From Methylobacterium sp. Leaf465 (GTDB lineage: Bacteria; Pseudomonadota; Alphaproteobacteria; Rhizobiales; Beijerinckiaceae), in contig NZ_LMRA01000012.1 of assembly GCF_001424705.1 (NCBI RefSeq), forward strand, positions 345,977-409,976: a stretch of DNA of 64,000 nt, given 5' to 3'. The notes below the pieces were generated by a model that was not told the origin of the DNA, did not search any database, and saw only the letters and a program-made list of their open reading frames with translations. Positions 1-8,909 of the stretch are shown here, in pieces. How positions within the stretch are numbered: position 1 is the first letter of the stretch; each line of letters begins with the position of its first letter. The translations under genes and the position numbers were made by a program.

Positions 1-1257
1 GCGGCCGTGATCACCTCGGACACCTGCCGGCTCCTCGGCGCGACGCCGCGGGAATCCGAAGTGCGGGCAATCTACCAATGGCTCTCCAGCGGACCCGGCG
101 GTGCCGACCTCGTCGCCACGGATGCGCTGAGTGAAGTCTATCCGCCGGCACGCGCCTTCGCCGAACGGGCGAGCGGCCTCTTGGCGATCTCGATCTCGCA
201 GAAATATGCCAGCTACGTGCTCTGGTTTCGACCCGAGGTGGTGCGCACGGTGAAGTGGGGCGGCGACCCGACCAAGGCCGCCGTGCCCGATCCGGCCGGC
301 GGCCTCGAACGATTGCACCCTCGGCAATCCTTCGCCATCTGGAAGGAGACACTGCAGAACCGCGCCCTCCCCTGGATGCGGGCTGAGATCGAATCGGTGA
401 AGGACCTGAGGGCCTCCGTGCTCGGGATCGTTCTGCGGCGGGCCGAGGAGCTCGCCTCCCTGAGCGAGGAATTGCAGCGCTCCAACAAGGAACTGGAAGC
501 CTTCTCCTACTCGGTCAGCCACGACCTCCGCGCGCCCTTCCGGCATATCGTCGGGTACTCGGAGCTGTTGCGATCGCGCGAAGGCAGCCTCTTATCCGAG
601 AAGGGGCGGCACTACATCAACACGATCATCGAGGCGGCCTTCTCGGCGGGTACTCTGGTCGACAACCTGCTGCGCTTCTCGCAGATGGGCCGCAACGCCC
701 TGAACCCGGTCGCCGGCGATCTCAACGCGCTGGTCGAGGAGGTCCGTCGCTCTGTGCTTCGTGACGTCTCCTCCGAGCGGACGATCCACTGGACCATCGG
801 ACAGCTCGGACGGGTCAACGCCGATCCGGTGATGCTGCGCCTCGTCATCGAAAATCTGCTCTCGAACGCCGTCAAGTACACCCGTGGTCGGACGGATGCG
901 ACGATCGAGATCGGTCGTCTCGATGGTCGGAGCCCCGACACCGGACAGGAGGACGACGGAGCGGAGCAGGCCGTCTTCTTCGTGCGCGACAACGGCGTCG
1001 GGTTCGACATGGCCTATGTCGACAAGCTGTTCGGGGTGTTCCAGCGCCTGCACCGGGTGGAGGAATTCGAGGGAACCGGCATCGGACTTGCGAATGTGCG
1101 GCGCATCGTCGAGCGCCATGGCGGTCGCACCTGGGCCGAAGGAGCCGTGGGACACGGCGCGACCTTCTACTTCACGCTGCCGACACCGAGGGCGGTGCCC
1201 AATCCGAATGCCGCGAACCGAGCCCGATCGTCGCGGAACCCCAGGGAAGCGCGCTGA
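1..1257 (+). CDS. Bacteriophytochrome-type sensor histidine kinase, C-terminal part (5' end outside window)
   Basis: The reading frame is open from base 1, so the N-terminus lies upstream of the window. The first ~130 residues (motifs TSDTCRLLGATP and FRPEVVRTVKWGGDP) resemble the end of a phytochrome PHY domain; the biliverdin-binding PAS-GAF part would be upstream. A HisKA domain follows, with H-box SYSVSHDLRAP; counting from the ATG at 7, the phospho-acceptor is His172. The HATPase domain has N-box ENLLSNAVKYT, G1 DNGVGFD and G2 GTGIGLANVRRIV. The protein is probably a red/far-red light sensor kinase in the cytoplasm. The gene ends three bases before a single-domain response regulator, as is usual for phytochrome-Rcp1 pairs, so that protein is the likely phosphate acceptor. 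Whether chromophore is bound cannot be judged, because the GAF cysteine and DIP region are not in view. Confidence 0.85.
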   Translation, partial: AAVITSDTCRLLGATPRESEVRAIYQWLSSGPGGADLVATDALSEVYPPARAFAERASGLLAISISQKYASYVLWFRPEVVRTVKWGGDPTKAAVPDPAGGLERLHPRQSFAIWKETLQNRALPWMRAEIESVKDLRASVLGIVLRRAEELASLSEELQRSNKELEAFSYSVSHDLRAPFRHIVGYSELLRSREGSLLSEKGRHYINTIIEAAFSAGTLVDNLLRFSQMGRNALNPVAGDLNALVEEVRRSVLRDVSSERTIHWTIGQLGRVNADPVMLRLVIENLLSNAVKYTRGRTDATIEIGRLDGRSPDTGQEDDGAEQAVFFVRDNGVGFDMAYVDKLFGVFQRLHRVEEFEGTGIGLANVRRIVERHGGRTWAEGAVGHGATFYFTLPTPRAVPNPNAANRARSSRNPREAR

Positions 1258-1260
1258 TCC

Positions 1261-1725
1261 ATGCCCGATCTGAAGCCGATCCTCCTCGTCGAGGACAATC
1301 CGAACGACATCGAACTCACCCTTGCCGCCCTGGAGAAGAGCCAACTCGCCAATGAGATCGTGATTTGTCGCGACGGTGCGGAGGCACTCGACTTCCTCTA
1401 TCGCCGCGGCGACTTCGCGGGTCGGGATACGCGCGACCCGGCCGTCGTCCTCCTCGACCTCAAGCTGCCCAAGGTCGACGGCCTGGAGGTCCTCGCGCAG
1501 GTCAAGGGCGATGTCCGGACCCGCGCGATTCCGGTCGTGATGCTGACCTCCTCGCGGGAGGAGACCGACCTCGTGCGGTCCTACGACCTCGGCGTGAACG
1601 CTTTCGTGGTCAAGCCCGTTGGGTTCACGGAATTCTTCGAGGCGATCCAGGATCTCGGCGTGTTCTGGGCGGTCCTGAACGAGCCGCCCCCGCATCGGGG
1701 AGGAGGTTGGCCATCGAACACGTGA
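1261..1725 (+). CDS. Single-domain response regulator (Rcp1/CheY-like)
   Basis: This 154-residue protein is a lone receiver domain. It has the acidic pocket LLVEDNPND near the N-terminus, phospho-acceptor Asp66 in [13 protein letters not shown], a switch threonine/serine in VVMLTSSRE, and the conserved lysine in FVVKPVGF. There is no output domain. The length and the NPND signature fit the Rcp1 class that receives phosphate from bacteriophytochromes. It starts three bases after the upstream kinase and its stop overlaps the GTG of the next gene (GTGA), so the three genes form one translationally coupled signalling unit. Confidence 0.9.
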   Translation: MPDLKPILLVEDNPNDIELTLAALEKSQLANEIVICRDGAEALDFLYRRGDFAGRDTRDPAVVLLDLKLPKVDGLEVLAQVKGDVRTRAIPVVMLTSSREETDLVRSYDLGVNAFVVKPVGFTEFFEAIQDLGVFWAVLNEPPPHRGGGWPSNT

Positions 1726-3479
1726 CTCAGCCCGATCAGGCGACGCAGGATGATGTCGGTCCGGCACTCCTGAGAATCCTCCTTCTCGAAGACAGCGACC
1801 TCGATACGGAACTCCTCGGTGCGGTGCTCGACGATCTCGGGCGTCCGTATACGATCGACCGGGTGATGACCGCGCCGGACTTCACCGCTGCAGCGGCGTC
1901 CTGCGGGCATCACCTCATCCTCGCCGACTACGTTCTGCCGACCTTCGACGGCCTCAGCGCCCTGGCGATCGCTCGCACCCATTGTCCGGGTACGCCCTTC
2001 GTCTTCGTCTCGGGCACCCTCGGTGAGGATGTCGCGGTGGAAGCCCTGAAGCGGGGTGCCACCGACTACGTGACCAAGCAGCGCCTCGACCGCCTGCCCC
2101 GGACCATCCTGCGCGCCCTCGCCGAGGCGCGCGCCCATGCCGAGCGCGAGCGCGCAGTCCAGGATCTGCGGGACCTCAACGCGACCCTGGAGGCCCGTGT
2201 GAAAGCGCGCACGAGCGACCTCGCCGCCGCCAATGCCGAGCTGCACTGCCAGATTGCCGAGCGCGAGCGGGTCGAGGAGGCTCTCCGCCAGGCGCAGCGC
2301 CTGGAAGCCGTGGGCCAACTCACCAGCGGCGTCGCCCATGATTTCAACAATCTACTGACGGTGATCTCCGGCAACATCGAGTTCCTGGAGCGTGCCATCC
2401 CCGACGAGCGGTCGCAGCGCCGCCTTCAGATGATGCGTGGTGCCGCCGACCGCGGAGCACGCCTGACGGCGCAACTCCTCGCCTTCTCCCGTCGTCAGCG
2501 CCTGGAGCCGACGCCGGTGGAGCTGAACCAGACCGTCGCGTCCATGCGCGATCTCCTGCAGAGCTCGATCGGCGGTGCGGTGCGCATCGAGATGACGCTG
2601 CAATCCGATCTCTGGTCAGCCCTTGTCGATGCGACGCAGATCGAGCTCGTGATCCTGAACCTCGCGATCAACGCGCGCGACGCCATGGCCGTGGGGGGGT
2701 GCCTCACCATCGAGACCGCGAACGTCACCCTGACGCGGACCCCTGCCCGTGCGGAGGAGCCGGTGCCCGGCGAGTACGTGATGCTCGCGGTGAGCGACAC
2801 CGGTACCGGGATTGCGCCCGAGGTCCTGGCCCGTGTGTTCGAGCCGTTCTTCACCACGAAGGCGGTCGATAAGGGGTCTGGCCTCGGCCTCGCACAGGTC
2901 TATGGCTTCGTGAAGCAGTCCGGCGGCGGTGTTCGCATCGACACCCGCGTGGGCGAAGGCACCTCGGTGCGGATCTACCTTCCGCGGGCGGAGGCCACCT
3001 CCCCGGCCCGCGAGGCATTCCGGCCTGTTATCGACTGCGCCGAGCAGCGTCGGGCGGGCGATCGGCCGGTGGTCCTCGTGGTGGACGACGATAGTGCGGT
3101 GCGCGAGATCACCACCTCGATCCTGTCCGAGAACGGCTATCGCATCCGCGAGGCGGGCTCTGGCCTTGCCGCTCTCTCCGCTCTCGAATCCGACGCCTGT
3201 GTCGACCTGATCGTTCTGGACTTCGCCATGCCGGGTATGAACGGGGCCGAGGCCGCGTGCCAGATCCGCCTTCGCTGGCCGCATCTTCCCGTGATGTTCG
3301 TCACCGGATACGCCGACACCGCGGCGCTGATGCAGGCGGGCGAGGTCGGAGCCGAGCGCATCGTCCAGAAGCCGTTCCAGCGCGGAGAACTGGCGCGCAA
3401 GGCCACCGCCATCCTCGCCGAGGCGTCCGTCGGCCCGGCCGGCTTGCGCCTCGTCGTCGGCCAGCGCCACACCGCCTGA
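1722..3479 (+). CDS. Hybrid sensor kinase, REC - HisKA/HATPase - REC
   Basis: The start is taken as GTG 1722, because it overlaps the preceding stop (GTGA) and an AGGAGG lies at 1701-1706. TTG 1707 is too close to that site. The product of 585 residues begins with a receiver domain (Asp69 in [13 protein letters not shown]). A coiled-coil follows ([19 protein letters not shown]), then a HisKA domain with His206 in [13 protein letters not shown], a HATPase domain ([31 protein letters not shown]), and a C-terminal receiver (Asp500 in [13 protein letters not shown]). There is no membrane segment. An N-terminal receiver suggests it takes input from the upstream phytochrome kinase and relays it through its own domains. 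The output partner is unknown. Confidence 0.88.
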   Translation: MTQPDQATQDDVGPALLRILLLEDSDLDTELLGAVLDDLGRPYTIDRVMTAPDFTAAAASCGHHLILADYVLPTFDGLSALAIARTHCPGTPFVFVSGTLGEDVAVEALKRGATDYVTKQRLDRLPRTILRALAEARAHAERERAVQDLRDLNATLEARVKARTSDLAAANAELHCQIAERERVEEALRQAQRLEAVGQLTSGVAHDFNNLLTVISGNIEFLERAIPDERSQRRLQMMRGAADRGARLTAQLLAFSRRQRLEPTPVELNQTVASMRDLLQSSIGGAVRIEMTLQSDLWSALVDATQIELVILNLAINARDAMAVGGCLTIETANVTLTRTPARAEEPVPGEYVMLAVSDTGTGIAPEVLARVFEPFFTTKAVDKGSGLGLAQVYGFVKQSGGGVRIDTRVGEGTSVRIYLPRAEATSPAREAFRPVIDCAEQRRAGDRPVVLVVDDDSAVREITTSILSENGYRIREAGSGLAALSALESDACVDLIVLDFAMPGMNGAEAACQIRLRWPHLPVMFVTGYADTAALMQAGEVGAERIVQKPFQRGELARKATAILAEASVGPAGLRLVVGQRHTA

Positions 3480-3789
3480 GCTTGTTGCGGATCGGCCAAG
3501 CTCTCATTCGACGGCCGAGAGGGTTGATCGGAGATCGATCCACCGCATCCAGCCGTGACGATCGTTGCCGGCAAGCGTCGATCGGCCTTGTCCGACGGCC
3601 ATGTCCGCAGGCCCTGCGTGCCCCGGCAAGTCGAGGGAGAAATCCGAACGGATGACGCGCGGTACATCGGCGGCGACCGCTGCATCGGGCCGCCGACCCC
3701 GTGCTTCGAAGATGACAGGGTCCACCCCGCTCAGGGCCGTGACGACGCAGGCGGCCCCATTGCGGACGTTCGTGAGAACCGGAGGCGAT
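3480..3789. other. Intergenic, no recognisable gene
   Basis: These 310 bases lie between the hybrid kinase and the glpF relic, which is transcribed towards it. Open frames exist on both strands, but none has a recognisable domain, a ribosome binding site or codon use that stands out. The region would hold the rest of glpF if that gene were intact, yet no further aquaporin motif (NPARD or similar) is visible in any minus-strand frame. Confidence 0.5.
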
Positions 3790-4014
3790 CGCCGCCGCGA
3801 TCGTGACCGCGGGGTCGGTGTGCGCGTCGGGTTTGCCCGTCGCAGCGGCGACGAAGATCCCGGCCAGGACGGCGAAGGCTTAGCCAGCGGTGGTCGCGAT
3901 TCAGCCCGCGCCTTCCGCCTCCGAGCCGCGCAAGAGGGCCCCGGCCACAACCCCTCTGCCGAGGATGATCAGCACCATCGTGCCGAGAAGCTCCCCCGGG
4001 AGTGGCGACGTCAT
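3790..4014 (-). pseudogene. glpF: Relic of glycerol facilitator GlpF (N-terminal ~75 codons, two in-frame stops)
   Basis: The minus strand from ATG 4014 reads MTSPLPGELLGTMVLIILG, the typical first helix of aquaglyceroporins. It continues with GAG-stop-IATTAG-stop-AFAVLAGIFVAA and DAHTDPAVTIAAAIASG. The family has Trp at both stop positions (GAGW, GW); here they are TGA (3901-3903) and TAA (3880-3882). The first NPA pore motif is changed to DPA. Downstream of about 3790 similarity ends, so the remaining helices and the second NPA motif are gone. The gene lies 56 bases after glpK in the order expected of a glycerol operon. It cannot make a working channel. Confidence 0.8.
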
Positions 4015-4070
4015 GGCAAGTCCGCCGACGTCGTCTTGTGTTTCCGAGGTGGTCGATGTCGGGGTGAACG

Positions 4071-5576
4071 TCAGTCGTCCTGCCTGTCCCAGTCGAAGGC
4101 GCGCTTCACCGCCCGGCCCCAGGCCGCGGTGATGCGCTGGCGCTGCGTCGCGTCCATATTTGGCTCCCAGCGCCGGTCGATTCCCCAGTTGCGCACGAGG
4201 TCGGCCGTGCTCTTCCAGTATCCGGTCGCGAGGCCCGCAGCGTAGGCGGCTCCCAGCGCTGTGGTCTCCGTCACCTTCGGCCGCACGACCGGAACGTCGA
4301 GGATATCGGCCTGGAACTGCATGAGGGTCACGTTGGCGACCATGCCGCCGTCCGAGCGCAGCTCCCGCACCGGGATGCCGGAATCCTTCTCCATCGCCTC
4401 CAGGACCTCGTGGGTCTGGAACGCCGTAGCCTCCAAGCAGGCCCGGGCGATGTGGCCGCGATTGGCATAGCGGGTCAGGCCGATGATTAGGCCGCGGGCA
4501 CCCTCGTTCCAGTGCGGCGCGTAGAGCCCAGAGAAGGCGGGCACGAAGTAGACACCGCCATTGTCTTCCACGGTGGTGGCCAAGCGCTCGACCTCGGCGC
4601 TGTCCTGGATCATGTGCAGGTTGTCGCGCAGCCACTGCACCAGCGCGCCCGTGATGGCGATGGAACCTTCCAGCGCGTAGACCGCGGGCGCGCCGTCGAG
4701 CTTGTAGCCCAGCGTCGTCACGAGGCCACAGGTCGAGGGCACCGGCGTCTCGCCGGTGTTCATCAAGGCGAAACAGCCGGTGCCGTAGGTGTTCTTCGCT
4801 TCGCCCGGCCGAAAGCAGGTCTGGCCGAACAGGGCGGCCTGCTGGTCTCCGAGGATCCCGGCGATCGGCACCCCGGCGAAGGGCAGGCGTGTCTCTCCGT
4901 AGACTTGGGATGACGAGACGATCCCCGGCAGCATCGCGCGGGGAATTCCGAACATGGCAAGCATGCCATCGTCCCAGGCCAGGGTCTCGAGGGACATGAG
5001 TTGGGTGCGGCTGGCATTGGTCACGTCGGTGACGTGGAGGCCGCCGTCCGGGCCGCCGGTGAGATTCCAGACGAGCCAGCTGTCGATATTTCCGAAGAGG
5101 ACGTCGCCAGCTTCCGCCTTCTCGCGCGCGCCGTCGACATGGTCGAGGAGCCAGCGCAGTTTCAAGCCCGAGAAGTAGCTCGCCAGGGGCAGGCCTGTGA
5201 GCGCCCGGAAGCGATCGCGGCCGCCGTGGCGAGCAAACTCGGTCACGAGGCGATCGTTGCGGGTATCCTGCCAGACCAGCGCATTGTGAAGCGGAGTACC
5301 CGTGCGCCGGTCCCAGATCAGCGTAGTCTCACGCTGGTTCGTGATGCCGATCGAGAGCAGGTCCTTCGGCGTTAGTCCGGCCCCGTCGAGGGCATCCTGC
5401 ATGACGGCCTGCGTATTGCGCCAGATCTCTATCGGATCGTGCTCGACGTGGCCGGGCCGCGGATAGATCTGCGCATGTTCCCGCTGCCTGCAGGCGGTGA
5501 TGTGCCCTTCGCGATCGAAGACGATGAAGCGGCTGCTGGTGGTGCCCTGGTCGATGGCGCCGACATACTGAGACAT
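4071..5576 (-). CDS. glpK: Glycerol kinase
   Basis: GlpK phosphorylates glycerol to sn-glycerol-3-phosphate with ATP in the cytoplasm. The 501-residue product has the normal length for this FGGY-family enzyme. It starts with the phosphate-binding motif [16 protein letters not shown], contains [11 protein letters not shown] and the substrate region around [19 protein letters not shown], and has the catalytic-base motif [13 protein letters not shown] and the C-terminal [10 protein letters not shown] motif. No key residue looks lost. It lies downstream of glpD on the same strand with an 84-base gap, and upstream of the glpF relic. Glycerol must enter by diffusion or another channel if this kinase is used. 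Confidence 0.95.
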   Translation of the reverse strand: MSQYVGAIDQGTTSSRFIVFDREGHITACRQREHAQIYPRPGHVEHDPIEIWRNTQAVMQDALDGAGLTPKDLLSIGITNQRETTLIWDRRTGTPLHNALVWQDTRNDRLVTEFARHGGRDRFRALTGLPLASYFSGLKLRWLLDHVDGAREKAEAGDVLFGNIDSWLVWNLTGGPDGGLHVTDVTNASRTQLMSLETLAWDDGMLAMFGIPRAMLPGIVSSSQVYGETRLPFAGVPIAGILGDQQAALFGQTCFRPGEAKNTYGTGCFALMNTGETPVPSTCGLVTTLGYKLDGAPAVYALEGSIAITGALVQWLRDNLHMIQDSAEVERLATTVEDNGGVYFVPAFSGLYAPHWNEGARGLIIGLTRYANRGHIARACLEATAFQTHEVLEAMEKDSGIPVRELRSDGGMVANVTLMQFQADILDVPVVRPKVTETTALGAAYAAGLATGYWKSTADLVRNWGIDRRWEPNMDATQRQRITAAWGRAVKRAFDWDRQDD

Positions 5577-5660
5577 GGTCGTCTTCCTCCCTTGGGAGCG
5601 GCGTCGAAGATGTCCGGGCCGGTCTTCGCGTCGGCTTTGGCGTTTCGGAAGGCGTTGGCG

Positions 5661-7193
5661 TCAGGCGGCTTCGGTCTTCCGCGCGATATAGGCGGCGAGG
5701 CGCGCGGCACTTTTCGGACTCGTGCGCAGGCCGAGCTTCGAGCGGCGCCAAAGGATGTCCTCGGCGGTCCGCACCCATTCGGCGCGAACGAGATAGTCGA
5801 CCTCGACAGCCGTCAGGCCGCCGTCGAAGGCGTCGCCGAGATCCGCGAGACTGCGGGCGCCCTTCACGATGGTCCGCGCTTCGGTCCCATAGGCTCGGGC
5901 GAGGCGCCGCGCGGTCTCGGACGGGAGGAAAGGAGCCTCTCGGCGAAACTGCTCCAGAAATGTCTCGAAATTCGCCGCCGGCATCGCGCCGCCGGGCAGG
6001 ACTGCAGTGCCGGTCCAGGCTTTCTTGAGCCCCGGGAAATGTGGCGCGATCTTCTCCATCGCGTGCTCGGCGAGGCGACGGTAGGTCGTGATCTTGCCGC
6101 CGAAGACCGAGAGTGCTGGAGCCCGCCCACCGCCATCCTCGAGGTCGAGCACGTAGTCTCGGGTGACCGCCGCGGCGTCGGCTGCCGCGTCATCGTAGAG
6201 CGGGCGCACCCCGGAGTAGCTCCAGACCACATCCTTCGGGTCGATCGACCGGGCGAAGGAGCGATTGATGCTCTCGCAGAGATAGCGCGTCTCCTCCGCC
6301 GAGATCGTCGCCGGGCCGGGCTCGTTCTCGTAAGGTACGTCGGTGGTACCGATCAGGGTGAAGTCGTGCTCGTACGGAATCGCGAAGATGATGCGCTTGT
6401 CGGGCTGCTGCAGGATATAGGCCTGGTCTCCCTCGTAGAGCTTCGGCACGACGATGTGGCTGCCCTTAATCAGGCGGACTGCCGCGCGGCTGTTGATCCC
6501 GAGGGTGGTGCCCAGCGTCTCGCTCACCCAAGGTCCGGCCGCATTGATGACGGCCTTCGCGCGAACGGTCTCGGACTGCCCGGTGCCGACGTCGCGGAGG
6601 GTTGCGGTCCAGGACCCATCGATGCGGTGGGCCGATTCGACGCCGGTCCGTGTTCGGATTTCGGCGCCCCGCGACCTGGCATCCATCGCGTTGAGGACGA
6701 CGAGCCGACTGTCCTCCACCCAGCAATCCGAATAGACGAAGCCCTTCGAGAGCCGACCCTGTAGAGGCGCGCCCATCGGCGATGTTCGCAAGCGAACCAT
6801 CTCCGAGCGCGGGAGCGTGCGCAGGCGCGCGAGATGATCGTAGAGGAAGAGGCCGATCCGCAGCATCCAGGCCGGGCGGAGTCCATCGTCATGCGGGAGC
6901 ACGAAGCGGAGCGGCCAGATGATGTGCGGTGCCAGACGCAGCAGGCGTTCCCGCTCGGCGAGCGCCTCGCGCACCAGGCGGAACTCGTAATATTCCAGGT
7001 AGCGCAGGCCGCCATGGATCAGCTTCGTGCTCGATGACGAGGTGAATTCGGCGAGGTCCCCACGCTCGCAGAGCAGGACCGAGAGGCCTCGTCCGGCCGC
7101 GTCGCGAGCGATCCCCGTGCCGTTGATGCCTCCGCCGATGACGAGCAGATCGTAGGGGGCTCCCTCGGCCCGACGGATCCCTCCTGACGTCAT
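5661..7193 (-). CDS. glpD: Aerobic glycerol-3-phosphate dehydrogenase
   Basis: This FAD enzyme oxidises glycerol-3-phosphate to dihydroxyacetone phosphate and passes electrons to quinone at the inner membrane face. The 510 residues start with the FAD-binding dinucleotide fold LLVIGGGINGTGIARDAAG, followed by SSSTKLIHGGLRYLE, the family signature. Later motifs are VINAAGPWV, GTTDVPYE, YSGVRPLYDD and FGGKITTYRRLAE. Length and motifs are normal. The ATG overlaps the end of the truncated glpR frame (ATGA at 7190-7193), so the two were once translationally coupled. With the glpR promoter side replaced by an insertion element, transcription may now start from a new promoter. No obvious one was found. 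Confidence 0.95.
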   Translation of the reverse strand: MTSGGIRRAEGAPYDLLVIGGGINGTGIARDAAGRGLSVLLCERGDLAEFTSSSSTKLIHGGLRYLEYYEFRLVREALAERERLLRLAPHIIWPLRFVLPHDDGLRPAWMLRIGLFLYDHLARLRTLPRSEMVRLRTSPMGAPLQGRLSKGFVYSDCWVEDSRLVVLNAMDARSRGAEIRTRTGVESAHRIDGSWTATLRDVGTGQSETVRAKAVINAAGPWVSETLGTTLGINSRAAVRLIKGSHIVVPKLYEGDQAYILQQPDKRIIFAIPYEHDFTLIGTTDVPYENEPGPATISAEETRYLCESINRSFARSIDPKDVVWSYSGVRPLYDDAAADAAAVTRDYVLDLEDGGGRAPALSVFGGKITTYRRLAEHAMEKIAPHFPGLKKAWTGTAVLPGGAMPAANFETFLEQFRREAPFLPSETARRLARAYGTEARTIVKGARSLADLGDAFDGGLTAVEVDYLVRAEWVRTAEDILWRRSKLGLRTSPKSAARLAAYIARKTEAA

Positions 7194-7480
7194 GAGTCTC
7201 CTCCAGGTCTCGTCGTATGCCGACGCCAGGAGGATTTCCCTTTGTCGAGGAATAGTCGCAAGCGAAAATCAGGGCTTTGCGAGACGCCTCCCGATCCGGT
7301 CAATGCGAGCTTCACCCCGTGCCGTTCCATCAGGGCGACGATTTCTGGCGGCGGCGGCCGGTCCGTGAAGAGCGCGTCGATCTGCGCAAGGCGTCCCACC
7401 TCGACCATCGGCCGGCGCGTGAACTTGGTGTGATCGGCCACTAGGAAGGTCCGTCGGGCGTGCAGGAGGATGGTCTTAGC
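7190..7480 (-). pseudogene. glpR: C-terminal fragment of DeoR-family regulator GlpR, cut by an insertion element
   Basis: The minus frame reads AKTILLHARRTFLVADHTK, then FTRRPMVEVGRLAQIDALFT, then MERHGVKLAL, which is the sugar-phosphate-binding C-terminus of GlpR-type DeoR repressors. Upstream of about 7480 the match ends abruptly at the sequence AGGGTGTTGAAGAAG, the apparent end of the IS5-type element. The DNA-binding helix-turn-helix and about two thirds of the protein are missing. The tail beyond GVKLAL runs on for some 35 residues until it overlaps the glpD start. Loss of the repressor suggests that glpD and glpK are no longer controlled by glycerol-3-phosphate. Confidence 0.82.
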
Positions 7481-8265
7481 AGGGTGTTGAAGAAGTCCGT
7501 GGCGTGCCAGGGGTTGGCATGATTCACTGCTCCCTGGCAGTCAGCGGGGGAGGCAGATGCGGGGCTCGGATCGGCATTCGGGAGCGTTGTTCTCGTATGT
7601 GGCCCTTGGGGCTCGGGTCCGGTCCGATCATCCTCTGCGAGCCATCCGACACTGACGGACGAGGCGCTGGCGGCCCTGAGCGGGTCGTTCTCGGCGCTTT
7701 ATGCGGCCCGGATGGGTCATCCGTCGATCCCGCCCGAGATGCTGCTGCGGGCCAGGCTCCTGCAGATGTTCTACTCGATCCGCTCTGAGCGGCAACTGAT
7801 GGGGCGGCTGGCGTTCGACCTGTTGTTCCGCTGGTTCGTCGGGCTGGGCATCGCCAATCAGGCCTGGGACCATTCGAGCTTCTTCCGGAACCGGGACCGG
7901 CTCCTGGCCGGTGGGATCGCGGCCCAGTTCCTGGCCGCCGTGCTGGCCTGGCCCCGGGTCAGGCGGCTTCTGTCCAGCGATCACTTCAGCGTCGACGGGA
8001 CGCTGATCGAGGCCTGGGCGTCGATTCATGTGCTTCAAGCCCAAGGATCAGGGCGGCAACGATCAAGGGAAAGATCCGCCGCCGTCCGCCGGCGGGCGCA
8101 ACGTCGAGGTCGACTTCAGGGGTCAGACGCGCTCGAACGAGACCCACGCGAGCACAACGGACCGAGAAGCCCGCCTCTACCGTAAAAGTTCTGGAATGGA
8201 AGCCAAGCTCTGCTTCATCGGTCACACCCTGATGGAGAACCGCTGGGGCCTGATCGTAGATAACC
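7481..8265 (+). mobile_element. Remnant of an IS5-type insertion sequence with frameshifted, truncated transposase
   Basis: The left end (AGGGTGTTGAAGAAGTCC) interrupts glpR, and a TTAG lies just outside. The transposase frame starts at ATG 7557 (MRGSDRHSGALFSYVALGAR) with RBS-like GGGGGAGG. It shifts frame near 7650 and continues as TLTDEALAALSGSFSALYAA and LLSSDHFSVDGTLIEAWAS. A second shift occurs near 8025, giving CFKPKDQ...NETHASTTDREARLYRK, and similarity stops near 8262 after MENRWGLIVD. The DUF772 part and the first DDE motif (SVDGTLIEA) are visible, while the C-terminal catalytic part and the right terminal repeat are absent. The element is dead, and its right side was lost to a later deletion. 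Confidence 0.85.
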
Positions 8266-8279
8266 TCGCCGCATGTCCA

Positions 8280-8328
8280 GCTGGTTCGGTCCTGGCTGAT
8301 CCTTCAAATCAGCCAGGACCGAACCAGC
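8280..8328. repeat. Perfect 21-bp inverted repeat with 7-base loop
   Basis: Bases 8280-8300 (starting GCTGGTTCGG) are the exact reverse complement of 8308-8328; the loop is CCTTCAA. The hairpin sits between the truncated transposase and the stop codon (8332-8334) of the phage primase relic. There is no T-run on either side, so it is not a standard intrinsic terminator. It could be a phage-derived structure, a recombination site or an end made by a snap-back rearrangement. Confidence 0.9.
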
Positions 8329-8331
8329 CGG

Positions 8332-8625
8332 TCAGGTCATGATGTCGCCGGGGCGTTTGAGATTCATCAGGTTTTTGGCATCCTTGATGCCAGCCGGTGC
8401 GTTGGCCACGCGGACCTTGACCATCTTGACGCATGCCTCGAGGGCGGTCTGGCCAAACTCGTCGTTGTCGAACCAGAGGATGATCTCCTCGAACCGGTCG
8501 AGGCAAAGGTAGTCGGCCTTGAGCTTCCCGGGGGCCCCCTTGGAACCCCCGTCGACCCACTCTATCGCGAATTGCCGCAGGCGAAGCAGTGCGTGTGGCT
8601 ATCGGCAGTCGTTGCCCTCGGGGAA
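8332..8625 (-). pseudogene. Relic of a T7 gp4-like phage primase/helicase (Zn-finger scrap and TOPRIM segment)
   Basis: A minus-strand frame ending at 8332 reads DGGSKGAPGKLKADYLCL, then RFEEIILWFDNDEFGQTALE, then NAPAGIKDAKNLMNLKRPGD. This matches the TOPRIM core of T7-type primases, in which an EIIL-FD-DE-G pattern and a KDA motif carry the metal-binding acidic residues. Just upstream in another frame is SHTHCFACGNSR, like the second CxxC pair of the N-terminal zinc finger. Stops and frame changes separate the two parts, and the helicase domain is missing. The gene is clearly non-functional. It lies directly downstream of the 3' end of a tRNA gene, the usual landing site of integrating elements. 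Confidence 0.7.
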
Positions 8626-8832
8626 GCTGGTGTCGCGTGGGGCATGGGGTCTCCATGTCCGGCGAGCCCTCGGCTCCGCTCCGGCTTTTGGTGGGACTGC
8701 GTGGGACTTGGCGTAGGAGAACTTGACGGGAGACCCGGAGAATGGCCGGCGATAGGTCGCAAATGTTCTCGCCGGGAGGCGCCAGATGAAGGCGCCCCCG
8801 GGAGTTGCCATCTTGGTTTACTGAGAAGAACC

Positions 8833-8909
8833 TGGCGACCCCGGTTGGGCTCGAACCAACGACCTGCCGCTTAGAAGGCGGCTGCTCTATCCAGCTGAGC
8901 TACGGAGTC
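8833..8909 (-). tRNA. tRNA-Arg (anticodon UCU), CCA encoded
   Basis: The reverse complement folds as a full cloverleaf. The acceptor stem is GACTCCG paired with CGGGGTC, with discriminator G and an encoded CCA (8833-8835). The D-arm is GCTCAGCTGGATAGAGC. The anticodon stem GCCGC/GCGGC encloses loop CTTCTAA with anticodon TCT, and the T-arm contains GGTTCGAGCC. It reads AGA codons, which are rare in GC-rich genomes. Mobile-element debris begins about 200 bases beyond its 3' end. Confidence 0.95.

Noticed and set aside
1365..1721. Longer N-terminus for the hybrid kinase
   Set aside because: It would overlap the preceding response regulator gene completely; GTG 1722 gives a four-base overlap and an AGGAGG at suitable distance.
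3480..3950. Minus-strand frame after glpF as the continuation of the facilitator
   Set aside because: None of the expected helices or the second NPA motif is visible; the resemblance ends near 3790.
7504..7788. Plus-strand frame at the left end of the IS remnant
   Set aside because: The transposase N-terminus (MRGSDRHSGALF) is in another frame starting at 7557; this frame has no similarity.
8280..8328. Inverted repeat as an intrinsic terminator
   Set aside because: No T-run follows on either strand and the stem is longer than usual for terminators.
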